Made by a program: the position numbers and the translations under genes
Assembly (NCBI GenBank): GCA_018609125.1
Contig: JABAYF010000010.1
Coordinates: 34,967 to 98,966, forward strand
Direction: 5' to 3'
From: Candidatus Nanopelagicales bacterium
GTDB lineage: Bacteria; Actinomycetota; Actinomycetes; S36-B12
Length of the DNA: 64,000 nucleotides
Notes under the pieces: generated by a model
Databases searched by the model: none
What the model was told of the DNA's origin: nothing
What the model saw: the letters and a program-made list of their open reading frames with translations, nothing else
Shown here: in pieces, positions 39,614-48,076 of the stretch
Layout: every line of letters begins with the position of its first letter
Position numbering within the stretch: the stretch's first letter is position 1

Positions 39614-41086
39614 ATGACCTTTTCTTCAGCCCCCCATGTCATCAACATTGACTCGACCGGCCTCGGTGACCGTAGTTACATCGCCCACGACGGTACGCAT
39701 GCGTTGGTGGTCGACCCCCAGCGCGATATTGATCGGGTTGAGCAGGTTCTTGCCGAGCATGGGCTCACCGTGACTCATGTCGCCGAAACGCATGTGCACA
39801 ACGATTACGTCACCGGCGGACTGCAACTTGCGTCTCGCCACGGCGCCACCTACGTGGTACCCGCTGATGTAGATCTTGACTTTGACGCCACGCCCATGGG
39901 TGAGGGCGCATCCTTTGAAGTGGGCACGATGACCGTCGATGTCATCCACACTCCCGGCCACACCCCCCACCACATTTCCTTCGCCGTGCGGTGTGCTGAT
40001 CACCCGGGCGTCGTGTTCACCGGCGGGTCGCTGCTCTACGGCAGTGTGGGCCGTACCGATCTGGTGGCGCCAGACCTGGCGGTGCGCCAGTCCCACGATC
40101 AGTGGCATTCGGTGCGTCGTCTCGCAGCCACCTTGGCCGATGAAACCGCCATCTACCCCACCCATGGTTTCGGATCATTCTGCGCGGCTACTCAAGCCCA
40201 GGGTTTGTCGTCAACAATCGGTAACGAAAAAATCATCAACCCGGCTCTGACCGAGGAGGAGTCAGAGTTCGTTGACACGATGCTGGCCGGGCTCGATGTT
40301 TTCCCCGCCTACTACGCCCACATGGGCCCGGCCAATGCAGCGGGACCGGCCGATGTTGATCTCATGATGCCCGCCGAGGCTAACCCGCAAATGCTGCGCG
40401 AACGCATCATGCAGGGTGAATGGGTGGTGGATCTGCGCTCCCGCGAAGTTTTCGCTGCCGGACATGTGCCAGGAACAATGAACTTTGACCTCGACGGGGC
40501 ATTCATCAACTACCTGGCCTGGATGATGCCCTGGGGCGCTCCGGTCACGTTGTTGGGTTCCACGCCGGAGCAGGTTCAAGCAGCACATCGTGAACTGGTG
40601 CGCGTGGGTATTGACAACACGGTGGGCCAAGCCACCGGCGGCCCAGATTTTTGGTTGACCGATCCCGCCGATGCCCGCACTCTTCAGCAGGTGGACTTTG
40701 CCGGGCTATCCGCCATCGTGGCAACGGATTCCGATGCTTTCCTACTCGACACCCGACAGATTTTGGAGTGGGAATCTGGCCATGTTGCTGGGGCCACCTT
40801 CATGCCCTTTTACGACGTGCCCGATCGGCTCGGTGAAATTCCCAGGGATCGCCCAGTCTATGTGTACTGCGGCTCCGGCTACCGCGCCGCAGCGGTGGCT
40901 TCACTACTACAAAATGAGGGTTTCAACAATATCGTGCACGTCAACGATGACTTCCCGAATGCAGCCACAGCAGGGCTCCAGGTCGTTGCTGAGCAGGCGC
41001 CCGAGCGTGAACCAGGCTGGACCTGGATCGCCTCGCGAGCAACGGTTCGACAGTTCGCACCGAAGGCACCCGCAGACTCAAAGTAG
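39614..41086 (+). CDS. MBL-fold protein with two rhodanese domains
   Basis: Protein of 490 aa: an MBL fold (~1-250), a rhodanese domain without active Cys (~255-365), and a rhodanese domain with CGSGYR (~375-475). The MBL motif is HVHNDY (H60, H62, D64) with Tyr for the usual last His, and the later TGD motif reads TGGS, so a metal-ligand Asp seems lost; GHTPHH and PTHGFGS remain. Related proteins are called persulfide dioxygenases or hydroxyacylglutathione hydrolases, but catalysis here is doubtful. It may act in sulfane-sulfur transfer like the 29.8 kb protein. AGGAG precedes ATG 39614. Confidence 0.82.
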   Translation: MTFSSAPHVINIDSTGLGDRSYIAHDGTHALVVDPQRDIDRVEQVLAEHGLTVTHVAETHVHNDYVTGGLQLASRHGATYVVPADVDLDFDATPMGEGASFEVGTMTVDVIHTPGHTPHHISFAVRCADHPGVVFTGGSLLYGSVGRTDLVAPDLAVRQSHDQWHSVRRLAATLADETAIYPTHGFGSFCAATQAQGLSSTIGNEKIINPALTEEESEFVDTMLAGLDVFPAYYAHMGPANAAGPADVDLMMPAEANPQMLRERIMQGEWVVDLRSREVFAAGHVPGTMNFDLDGAFINYLAWMMPWGAPVTLLGSTPEQVQAAHRELVRVGIDNTVGQATGGPDFWLTDPADARTLQQVDFAGLSAIVATDSDAFLLDTRQILEWESGHVAGATFMPFYDVPDRLGEIPRDRPVYVYCGSGYRAAAVASLLQNEGFNNIVHVNDDFPNAATAGLQVVAEQAPEREPGWTWIASRATVRQFAPKAPADSK

Positions 41087-41100
41087 TCGCCCTCATCTGG

Positions 41101-41253
41101 TTGTCGATCGCCTACGCCCTGGACATGTCTGCCAATGACGCTCTGGTGGCGCTGCGTTCAACGGGGGGCTGCGCATGGAGAATCGGAATCAGTGTTGGCT
41201 TCGGAACTATTGGACTGGTCATCGTCGTCGTTGAATTAGCCCCTGGGCACTAG
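41101..41253 (+). CDS. Possible small membrane protein (weak)
   Basis: A 50-codon frame starting TTG 41101 (or ATG 41125) ends at TAG 41251. Its second half is a plausible TM helix (GISVGFGTIGLVIVVVELA) and the first part is amphipathic. No clear ribosome site is visible. It fills the gap after the MBL-rhodanese gene and may be co-transcribed with it, but it may also be non-coding. Confidence 0.25.
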   Translation: MSIAYALDMSANDALVALRSTGGCAWRIGISVGFGTIGLVIVVVELAPGH

Positions 41254-41263
41254 TCGAAAGCGA

Positions 41264-41269
41264 CTACGA
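41264..41269 (+). promoter_or_regulatory. -10 box TACGAT of patB-like gene, next to a hairpin
   Basis: TACGAT ends 8 nt before GTG 41278. It overlaps the right arm of a perfect TAGTCG-AAAG-CGACTA hairpin (41251-41266) whose first three bases are the stop of the weak upstream frame. Confidence 0.4.
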
Positions 41270-41277
41270 TCAGGTAC

Positions 41278-42435
41278 GTGGATCACACGTCAATGGATGA
41301 CTCGGTCATTGCGGCTATCCGGTCGCAGCGCACAAGTGCTAAGTGGCGTGCCTACCCCGCGGATGCAGTTCCAGTGTGGATTGCCGAAATGGATTTCTCG
41401 CTGGCACCGTGTGTCGCCCAGGCTCTGCATCAGGCGATAGATGCCAGCGACACCGGCTATCGGTGGCCCGGTGAATTACCCGAGGCACTGGCTGACTTCG
41501 TGCACCGGCACTTTGCCTGGCAGATCGCCCCCGAGCACGTTTTCACGTTGCCCGATGTATTAACCGGCATGGCCGAAGCCATGCGTCGCTTCACACGAGC
41601 AGGCCAATCGGTAGTCATCACACCACCGGTCTATCCACCCTTCTTCAACGTGACGCGGGCGATTGCTGAGCGAGAGGTGGTGGAGGTTCCCGTGGTTGAC
41701 AGCTGCCTTGATCTGGAGTCGTTGGAGGCGGCGTTCGCACGGCCAGAGGTTGCGGCTTTCCTCATGTGTCATCCACATAATCCGACCGGCTATCGCGCCC
41801 CGGTAGAAGTACTGCGATCGGTTGCGGCGCTGGCCAGGAAATATGACGTGACGGTCATCAGCGATGAAATCTGGGCCCCGCTATCCTGGGATGAGAATCC
41901 TTTCGTGCCGTATTTGAGTTTCGATCCCGAACTGACGGCCCCTGATGTAGCGCTCGTCTCAGCATCCAAAGCATTCAACCTTGCCGGCCTTAAATGTGCC
42001 CAGTTGGTTGCCGGTAGCGCGGAAACTGCCGAGCACTTTCGCAAGACCCTACCCATGGAAATCACATACGGGACAGGTCATTTGGGCATTATCGCTTCAA
42101 TTGCGGCCTACCGCAATGGCGATGGGTGGTTGGCGCAAACGAAGCAGCAACTCCAGGACAACGCTGCGCACTTGGTTACTCAGTTAGGAATGGCAGGTCT
42201 TGACTTAAGTTATCAACCGGCCACCTCGACCTACCTGGCATGGCTGGATTGCCGGCACCTGGGGTTTGGTGATGATCCAGCGAAGGTGTTCTTGGATCGA
42301 GGTCGGGTTGCGTTGAACGCAGGTCATCTCTTTGGTATGCAGGGTCGTGGTTTCGTTCGTTTCAATTTTGCGACAACGCCTGAGGTAATCAGCGAGGCGG
42401 TATCACGAATGGCCTGCGTCGTTAGCGATTCCTAG
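41278..42435 (+). CDS. patB: PatB/MalY-type PLP aminotransferase (cystathionine beta-lyase)
   Basis: PLP enzyme of 385 aa, fold type I. PLP-lysine in VSASKAFNLAGLK, PHNPTG for the cofactor ring and VISDEIWAPLSW mark the PatB/MalY subgroup, which carries out C-S beta-lyase (cystathionine to homocysteine) or aminotransferase reactions. The start of the next MFS gene shares a base with the stop, so the two genes are coupled. Sulfur-amino-acid catabolism would fit the sulfur genes elsewhere, but no direct link is shown. Confidence 0.87.
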   Translation: MDHTSMDDSVIAAIRSQRTSAKWRAYPADAVPVWIAEMDFSLAPCVAQALHQAIDASDTGYRWPGELPEALADFVHRHFAWQIAPEHVFTLPDVLTGMAEAMRRFTRAGQSVVITPPVYPPFFNVTRAIAEREVVEVPVVDSCLDLESLEAAFARPEVAAFLMCHPHNPTGYRAPVEVLRSVAALARKYDVTVISDEIWAPLSWDENPFVPYLSFDPELTAPDVALVSASKAFNLAGLKCAQLVAGSAETAEHFRKTLPMEITYGTGHLGIIASIAAYRNGDGWLAQTKQQLQDNAAHLVTQLGMAGLDLSYQPATSTYLAWLDCRHLGFGDDPAKVFLDRGRVALNAGHLFGMQGRGFVRFNFATTPEVISEAVSRMACVVSDS

Positions 42436-43589
42436 TGCACATGGAACCGAGTCTGGTCCGTTCTCGCGTTGCTGTCGCAGTTTTTTTCGCTGTCAACGGA
42501 ATGATCGGATTCACTTTCTTGCCGCGCCTTGCCCAAGTCCAAAACCAGACGGGGCTTGATGATGCTGGACTTGGCATTGTCTTAGCGATTGGGACGGCCG
42601 GTGGGTTGATCGTGGGTCCCGCCGCCGCATACTTTGTCACTCGATTCGGCGCTACCCAGGTCACAGCGGTCACGCTGCTTGTCTCCCTGCCTGCCATAGC
42701 AGCAATCGGTTTCGTCAATTCCGGCGTTGCATTGGCACTGGTGCTCGCAGTCTGGATGTCGATGGACGCGCTCACCGACTCGGCAATGAACACCCGCGCG
42801 CTCGCGCTCCAAAGCGCCTACGGTCGTTCCATCATCAACTCCTTTCATGCCTGGTGGTCCCTGGCCACGATCATTGGCAGCGCACTGGGGGCGCTTTCGG
42901 CGGTGGTAGGCCTCTCGCTGCCCAGCTTTCTGACCGGAATGGCATTGGTGAGTGCAGGAATCGTGATGTGGGCCTGGCGCGCGGACACAGCGAACGTGCC
43001 GCTGACCCACGTCGCGCACAGTCCGCTGCGGCTTTCCACTCTGCCCCTACTGGTTCGCAGTGGGGTGGGAATTGTGCTGGGGTTCATTGTTTTGGCGGTC
43101 ATCGTTGAAGACGTTCCGGTGCGCTGGGGGGCGATCTACCTTGCCGAGATCGGGCAAGGTGCCGCGGTGATCGGGCTTGCCTATGTCGCTGTTACCGGCG
43201 GACAAACTATCGGTCGATTTTTCGGTGACCGTCTCGTGGACCGATGGGGACAGGCAAGTGTCATTCGCATTTCAATGGGCGTCGTCGCGGTGTCGATCAC
43301 TTCAGCTCTCATTCAGGGAAGCGCTGCTGCGTTTATCGGCGCGGTGGCCCTCAGTGGACTCGGGGTAGCAACTCTTTTTCCTGCAGCCATGAATGCTGCA
43401 GCGCAGTTGCCCGGCATCAGTCCGGCGCTCGGCATCGCGGTGGTGAGTTGGTTTTCACGAGTGGGCTTTGTCATTGCTCCTCTCGCGGTCGGACTCATTG
43501 CCGAAGGCGCAGGATTGCGTTACGGACTCGCGATCATGGTGATTGCCGCTATCGGTTTGGTGGCCATTGCCGGTCGGGTGGATCGATGA
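42435..43589 (+). CDS. MFS transporter
   Basis: Integral membrane protein of 384 aa with about twelve TM helices of the MFS fold. GRFFGDRLVDRWG in the middle loop is the second-half motif A. The first helix starts FFAVNGMIGFTFLPRLAQVQ. GTG 42435 overlaps the patB stop; ATG 42441 two codons later is equally possible. It resembles YbjJ-type small-molecule exporters. Translational coupling to a C-S lyase hints at an amino-acid or thiol substrate, which is inference. Confidence 0.8.
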   Translation: MHMEPSLVRSRVAVAVFFAVNGMIGFTFLPRLAQVQNQTGLDDAGLGIVLAIGTAGGLIVGPAAAYFVTRFGATQVTAVTLLVSLPAIAAIGFVNSGVALALVLAVWMSMDALTDSAMNTRALALQSAYGRSIINSFHAWWSLATIIGSALGALSAVVGLSLPSFLTGMALVSAGIVMWAWRADTANVPLTHVAHSPLRLSTLPLLVRSGVGIVLGFIVLAVIVEDVPVRWGAIYLAEIGQGAAVIGLAYVAVTGGQTIGRFFGDRLVDRWGQASVIRISMGVVAVSITSALIQGSAAAFIGAVALSGLGVATLFPAAMNAAAQLPGISPALGIAVVSWFSRVGFVIAPLAVGLIAEGAGLRYGLAIMVIAAIGLVAIAGRVDR

Positions 43590-43604
43590 TGAAAGAATGC
43601 CCGC

Positions 43605-44585
43605 ATGCGCGCAGTGGTCATTCATGAGTTGAGCGGTCCAGAATCAGTTGAAGTTCGCGAAGTCGACGAACCCGATCGCTCACATGAACTCAGCGACGAT
43701 GTCGTTGTCATTGATGTGGTGGCAGCCGGTGTGTCCTTCCCGGAATTGCTGCAGACCAGGGGCAGGTATCAACATGCCCCCGAGCTTCCCTTTACTCCCG
43801 GTCTGGAGGTTGCCGGAACTGTGAAGTGGGCGCCGCCGGATTTTCATTTCTCCGTCGGTGATGAAGTGATGGCGTTCACGAACCAGGGAGGCATGGCACA
43901 GGTAGCGGTGGCCCCTGCTTTCACAGTGTTCTCGAAGCCATCAGTCCTGAGTTTTGCTGAAGGTGCCGCCTGCATCCTTAATTTGCACACTGCCTATTTT
44001 GCTGTGCATACGCGCGCGCGTATTTCGGATGGAGAAACCGTGGTCGTGCACGGTGCTGCCGGCGGCCTTGGCACCGCACTGTGCAGCATTGCGAGCCTGG
44101 CTGGCGCTCGGGTCATCGCCGTGGTTTCTTCCGAAGCCAAGGCCGAGGTTGCCGTTGCTGCTGGTGCCCATCATGCGGTGTTGACCGATGACGACTGGCG
44201 TCAATGCGTGAACGACCTGTGCCCTGAGGGAGTTGACATCGTGTGTGATCCCGTCGGTGGTTCTCGCCTGACCGATTCGCTGCGAACTCTGCGAGCCCAG
44301 GGGCGTTACGTTGTTCTTGGCTATACCGAGGGCGCGGTCTCGGAGGTAAAAACTAATCGCCTGCTTCTCAACAACCTTGACGTAATTGGTGCTGGCTGGG
44401 GCGCATACGTGCGTAACGATCCGGCTGCTTTTCGCCGCATTGGCGACGCCGTGAACGACCTCATCATCAATGCCGGATTGCGGCCAATCGTGGGACATCG
44501 TTTTCGGCTGGATGATGCGGCACAGGCGCTATCGCTGTTGGAGAATAGGGAAGCGATGGGCAAGGTTGTCCTTGAGTTGGAGTGA
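43605..44585 (+). CDS. NADPH:quinone oxidoreductase-like MDR protein
   Basis: Medium-chain dehydrogenase/reductase of 326 aa of the zinc-free quinone reductase type. GroES-like N-terminal half (VVAAGVSFPELLQTRGRYQ, PFTPGLEVAGTV) and Rossmann half with VHGAAGGLGTALCSIAS for NADPH. Zinc ligands of alcohol dehydrogenases are absent. It would reduce quinones or enoyl compounds in the cytoplasm. The next kinase gene starts inside its stop (GTGA overlap). Confidence 0.85.
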   Translation: MRAVVIHELSGPESVEVREVDEPDRSHELSDDVVVIDVVAAGVSFPELLQTRGRYQHAPELPFTPGLEVAGTVKWAPPDFHFSVGDEVMAFTNQGGMAQVAVAPAFTVFSKPSVLSFAEGAACILNLHTAYFAVHTRARISDGETVVVHGAAGGLGTALCSIASLAGARVIAVVSSEAKAEVAVAAGAHHAVLTDDDWRQCVNDLCPEGVDIVCDPVGGSRLTDSLRTLRAQGRYVVLGYTEGAVSEVKTNRLLLNNLDVIGAGWGAYVRNDPAAFRRIGDAVNDLIINAGLRPIVGHRFRLDDAAQALSLLENREAMGKVVLELE

Positions 44586-45358
44586 GATCTTCCTGGATTG
44601 ATCTCCAGGATCCTCTCGTGGTGCGCAAGGGAGGATCGCCAGCGGCGAGATTTCGTGAGGCACGTGCTCTGCGAGCCTTTAGTGCTGGCAGCGTTCAGTT
44701 ACTCCAAGGTCCTGACGACGAGGGCACCTTCACGATGGAGAGGGTCGTGCCGGGTGTGACCCTGGCACAGCGATTCTCTCTGTCCGATGATCACGCAACG
44801 GTCATCATGGGCGAACTTATTCGACGTTTGCATACTCGTCAGCGCATTGTGGAGTCTGAGGTTGCGCAGATCCCACCCCTGGCGGGTATCGCTCGACCGC
44901 TGGAGCAGTGCGAAGACGCACGGATGCCCAAGTCGTTGCAGGAACGAGCCCTCGCGATACTGACCGACCTTGTGGCAGATGACCGTCGGGTGATCTTGCA
45001 CGGTGACCTACATCAGGGAAATGTTTTGTGGAGTGACAGGAACTGCACGTGGGTAGCGATTGATCCGCACGGATGGCGCGGGGATGCGTGCCTTGACGCA
45101 GCAGTGCCGCTGTGCACTCCGCACATGCTGGGCGTCGGGGGAGATGCTCGGGGGTGCGCCGGAGAGCCACTGTTGCGGACAGCGGAAAGGCGAATCGCGA
45201 TCCTGTCGGAAATTATTGAATGCGACCCAGAACGATTGCGACAGTGGGTTTTTGTGGGATGCCTTATCGCTGAGGCACGCATGATTGAGCAGCACGGCCT
45301 AGTACATGGCGCGCCACTGTCCTTGGCCGAAGTGCTAACGCAACGCAGGACTGCGTGA
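44582..45358 (+). CDS. APH-family kinase (aminoglycoside phosphotransferase-like)
   Basis: Small-molecule kinase of 258 aa with the protein-kinase-like fold. The catalytic loop is VILHGDLHQGNVLW (catalytic Asp, metal Asn) and IDPHGWRGD holds the metal Asp. This pattern is close to the streptomycin 6-kinase/hydroxyurea phosphotransferase group. The N-lobe is short. GTG 44582 overlaps the quinone reductase stop. A metabolic kinase role is as likely as antibiotic resistance. Confidence 0.78.
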   Translation: MRSSWIDLQDPLVVRKGGSPAARFREARALRAFSAGSVQLLQGPDDEGTFTMERVVPGVTLAQRFSLSDDHATVIMGELIRRLHTRQRIVESEVAQIPPLAGIARPLEQCEDARMPKSLQERALAILTDLVADDRRVILHGDLHQGNVLWSDRNCTWVAIDPHGWRGDACLDAAVPLCTPHMLGVGGDARGCAGEPLLRTAERRIAILSEIIECDPERLRQWVFVGCLIAEARMIEQHGLVHGAPLSLAEVLTQRRTA

Positions 45359-45371
45359 TTTCATTTGTTAA

Positions 45372-46367
45372 TCAGCAGACGCCGAAGGTCAATGTTGTGA
45401 CCGAGTGGAATGCCTCACCTGGACGCAGAATGGACTCACCCAACTCGGGTTGATTTGGTGCGTCGGGAGGTCGTTGGGTTTCTAGGGAAACCGATTGAAA
45501 CGGCACGAAGGGTGAGTGCAGTCCGTTGCCGGTGTATAGCTGCACCGTTGGTGCATCGCTGGACACGGTGAGCGTACGGCCTGCGGCGGGAGCGGATAGG
45601 ACTGCCATCAATCGCATTCCCTCGCCATCAACGAGGTAGCAGGAGTCCACACCTTCGGTAGCGTCGATAACGGGGCCGAGATTTTGTGGAGAGCGCAGAT
45701 CAAACACTGTCTCAGCGACGTCATCGATAGCCACGGGAATGCCGATATTGTTGGTGACGAGTCGGCGCTGGGCGGGTATGTGCAAGTGATGGCCGGCGAT
45801 GGACTGTGATCCAGCCAGATTCCAGTAGCCATGGTGAGACAGGTTGATCACGGTTGGCTTATCAGTCACGGCATCGTAGGTCATGGTGATTTCTTGATGC
45901 GTGATGGCATAGGTGACGCTAGCGTCGACGGCGCCGGGGAAGCCCATGTCGCTGTCAGGGCTGTGCAGGCAAAATTCGACTACTGCACGATCGGCGTCAT
46001 CGGCCAGAACATTACAGTCCCAAATCTGTCGATCGAACCCATGCGCACCCCCGTGCAAGGTGTTGCCCTGGCTATTTGCGTTGAGGCGAAACCGCTGTTC
46101 ATCCAATACAAAGGTCGCACCGGCGATGCGGTTGGCGTAGCGGCCCAAAGTGGCACCCAAGTGCGGATTGCTGGATACGTCGGCGTAATCACTCGGTTGA
46201 GGCAGTGATAGATGCACGTGCCCGAGCAGTCCCTGGCCGTCGGGTACTTCAACGGTGCGGATCGCCGCGCCAAGGCTCAGCAGTTGGACGCGGGTGTCGC
46301 CGAGATCAATGTCAAAGACTTCGAAGGTGCCGGCGGAGGAATCGGTGATGTGACGGTGGATGGTCAT
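45372..46367 (-). CDS. galM: Aldose 1-epimerase (galactose mutarotase)
   Basis: Enzyme of 331 aa that interconverts alpha and beta hexose anomers. Catalytic His are in NTLHGGAHGFDRQIW and INLSHHGYWNLAG, and the catalytic Glu in LELGESILRPGE-like end. The start ATG 46367 overlaps the pgm stop by 4 bp, so pgm-galM is an operon feeding hexoses into glycolysis or polysaccharide synthesis. It is complete. Confidence 0.92.
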   Translation of the reverse strand: MTIHRHITDSSAGTFEVFDIDLGDTRVQLLSLGAAIRTVEVPDGQGLLGHVHLSLPQPSDYADVSSNPHLGATLGRYANRIAGATFVLDEQRFRLNANSQGNTLHGGAHGFDRQIWDCNVLADDADRAVVEFCLHSPDSDMGFPGAVDASVTYAITHQEITMTYDAVTDKPTVINLSHHGYWNLAGSQSIAGHHLHIPAQRRLVTNNIGIPVAIDDVAETVFDLRSPQNLGPVIDATEGVDSCYLVDGEGMRLMAVLSAPAAGRTLTVSSDAPTVQLYTGNGLHSPFVPFQSVSLETQRPPDAPNQPELGESILRPGEAFHSVTTLTFGVC

Positions 46368-48022
46368 GACGCATCACCCAGGGCTGCGTCAACGACCGTT
46401 CGGGCGATTTCTTGCACCTGATGAAGGTGATCTTCGCCAAGAAAACTCTCGGCGTAGATCTTGTACACGTCTTCGGTGCCGGAGGGTCGCGCGGCGAACC
46501 AACTCGACGCGGTCCCGACCTTCACACCCCCTAGGGCTGCGCCATTGCCGGGTGCATGGGTCAAGATTTCGGTGATCGGTTCACCGGCCAGGTCACTGAT
46601 AGTGATCTGGGCTGCCGATAGCGCGGAAAGGCGCTGTTTTTGTTCCCTTGTGGCGGGCGCGTCAATACGCGCGTAGGCGGGAGACCCGAATCGTTCGGTG
46701 AGATGGTCGTAGCGCAGTCCCGGATCCTGACCGGTAACGCCCACTATTTCAGCAGCGAGAAGGGACATGATGAGTCCGTCCTTGTCGGTTGTCCAGACTG
46801 AACCATCCTGGCGCAGGAAGGATGCACCGGCGCTCTCCTCGCCGCCGAACCCCACAGATCCGTTGAGTAGGCCTGGTACGAACCACTTAAAGCCCACCGG
46901 CACTTCCCACACGTCTCGATCCAGGGCACCGGCAACGCGGTTGATCATGGACGAACTCACCATCGTCTTACCTACCGCGGCATCCGCTGACCACTGCTCG
47001 CGGTGGGTGAACAGGTAGTCGATGGCCACGGCAAGAAAGTGATTAGGGTTCATCAACCCGCTGTAGGGGGTGACGATCCCGTGTCGATCAGCGTCAGCGT
47101 CATTTCCCGTGGCAATGTCAAAGGAGTTGCGCTGTTCAATGACCGGTGCCATCGCCCAGGGAGACGAGCAGTCCATGCGGATCTGCCCATCCCAGTCCAG
47201 GCTCATAAACGGCCATGCAGGATCAACTCGCGGGTTGACGACGGTGAGGTCAAGTGCATAGCGCTCGCCGATCGCAGCCCAATAATCAACACTGGCCCCA
47301 CCGAGTGGGTCGACGCCGATCCGCACTCCGGCGGAGCGAATGGCGTCCATGTTCACCACGTCGACAAGATCGGTCACATAGTGGTCGAGGAAGTCATAAC
47401 TTTGCGTGGTTGCGGCGGCCATGGCGCGCGGTAACGTGATGCGGCGAAGTCCGTCTAGGCCTGCAGCGATCAATTCATTCGCCCGTGTTTGGATCGCCAG
47501 AGTGGTGGCGGTATCGGCCGGTCCGCCATGGGGTGGGTTGTATTTGAAGCCACCGTCGCGGGGCGGGTTGTGCGAGGGGGTGATAACGATGCCATCGGCG
47601 CGGCCATGGTCATCTACTGATCGTCCGGAGTTGTGCCGACAAATGGCGTGGGAGATCGCCGGCGTGGGTGTCCAGGCCTCCCGCTGATCAATCAGAACGG
47701 TGACTCCGTGAGCGGCGAGTACTTCCAGCGCTGTCGACCATGCCGGCAGGCTCAGCCCGTGAGTGTCGCGGCCGAGGAACAGCGGTCCTTGAATCCCAGC
47801 CGCCTTTCGATATTCACATACAGCCTGGGTAGTTGCTGCGATGTGATCGTCATTGAACGAGCGCGAGAGAGCTGATCCACGATGCCCGGACGTGCCAAAA
47901 GCGACCTGCTGGGCTGGGTTTTGCGGGTCCGGGTGCTGCGTGTAATACGAGGTGATCAGCGCAGACATATCGACCAGATCGCCAGTCTGGGCGGGAAGTC
48001 CGGCACGTGGGTGAAGGGCCAT
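46364..48022 (-). CDS. pgm: Alpha-D-glucose-phosphate phosphoglucomutase
   Basis: Enzyme of 552 aa interconverting glucose 1- and 6-phosphate. The phospho-Ser is in GIVITPSHNPPRDGGFKYN, metal Asp in TGNDADADRHG, sugar loop in FGGEESAGASF and phosphate loop in ARPSGTEDVYKIYAES. FGTSGHRGSA near residue 43 is typical. ATG 48022 is chosen over a longer frame that would overlap the divergent pyc gene. The link to trehalose and glycogen metabolism fits the otsB-GH15 gene nearby. Confidence 0.94.
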   Translation of the reverse strand: MALHPRAGLPAQTGDLVDMSALITSYYTQHPDPQNPAQQVAFGTSGHRGSALSRSFNDDHIAATTQAVCEYRKAAGIQGPLFLGRDTHGLSLPAWSTALEVLAAHGVTVLIDQREAWTPTPAISHAICRHNSGRSVDDHGRADGIVITPSHNPPRDGGFKYNPPHGGPADTATTLAIQTRANELIAAGLDGLRRITLPRAMAAATTQSYDFLDHYVTDLVDVVNMDAIRSAGVRIGVDPLGGASVDYWAAIGERYALDLTVVNPRVDPAWPFMSLDWDGQIRMDCSSPWAMAPVIEQRNSFDIATGNDADADRHGIVTPYSGLMNPNHFLAVAIDYLFTHREQWSADAAVGKTMVSSSMINRVAGALDRDVWEVPVGFKWFVPGLLNGSVGFGGEESAGASFLRQDGSVWTTDKDGLIMSLLAAEIVGVTGQDPGLRYDHLTERFGSPAYARIDAPATREQKQRLSALSAAQITISDLAGEPITEILTHAPGNGAALGGVKVGTASSWFAARPSGTEDVYKIYAESFLGEDHLHQVQEIARTVVDAALGDAS

Positions 48023-48064
48023 GGGGACTATCTTGCCTGGTTTAGGCACGGTCGGGAGCATCGC

Positions 48065-48070
48065 TAGGGT
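48065..48070 (+). promoter_or_regulatory. -10 box TAGGGT of pyc (leaderless)
   Basis: TAGGGT ends 6 nt before ATG 48077, with no Shine-Dalgarno sequence in between; 54 bp separate it from the divergent pgm start. Confidence 0.55.
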
Positions 48071-48076
48071 GAACGG

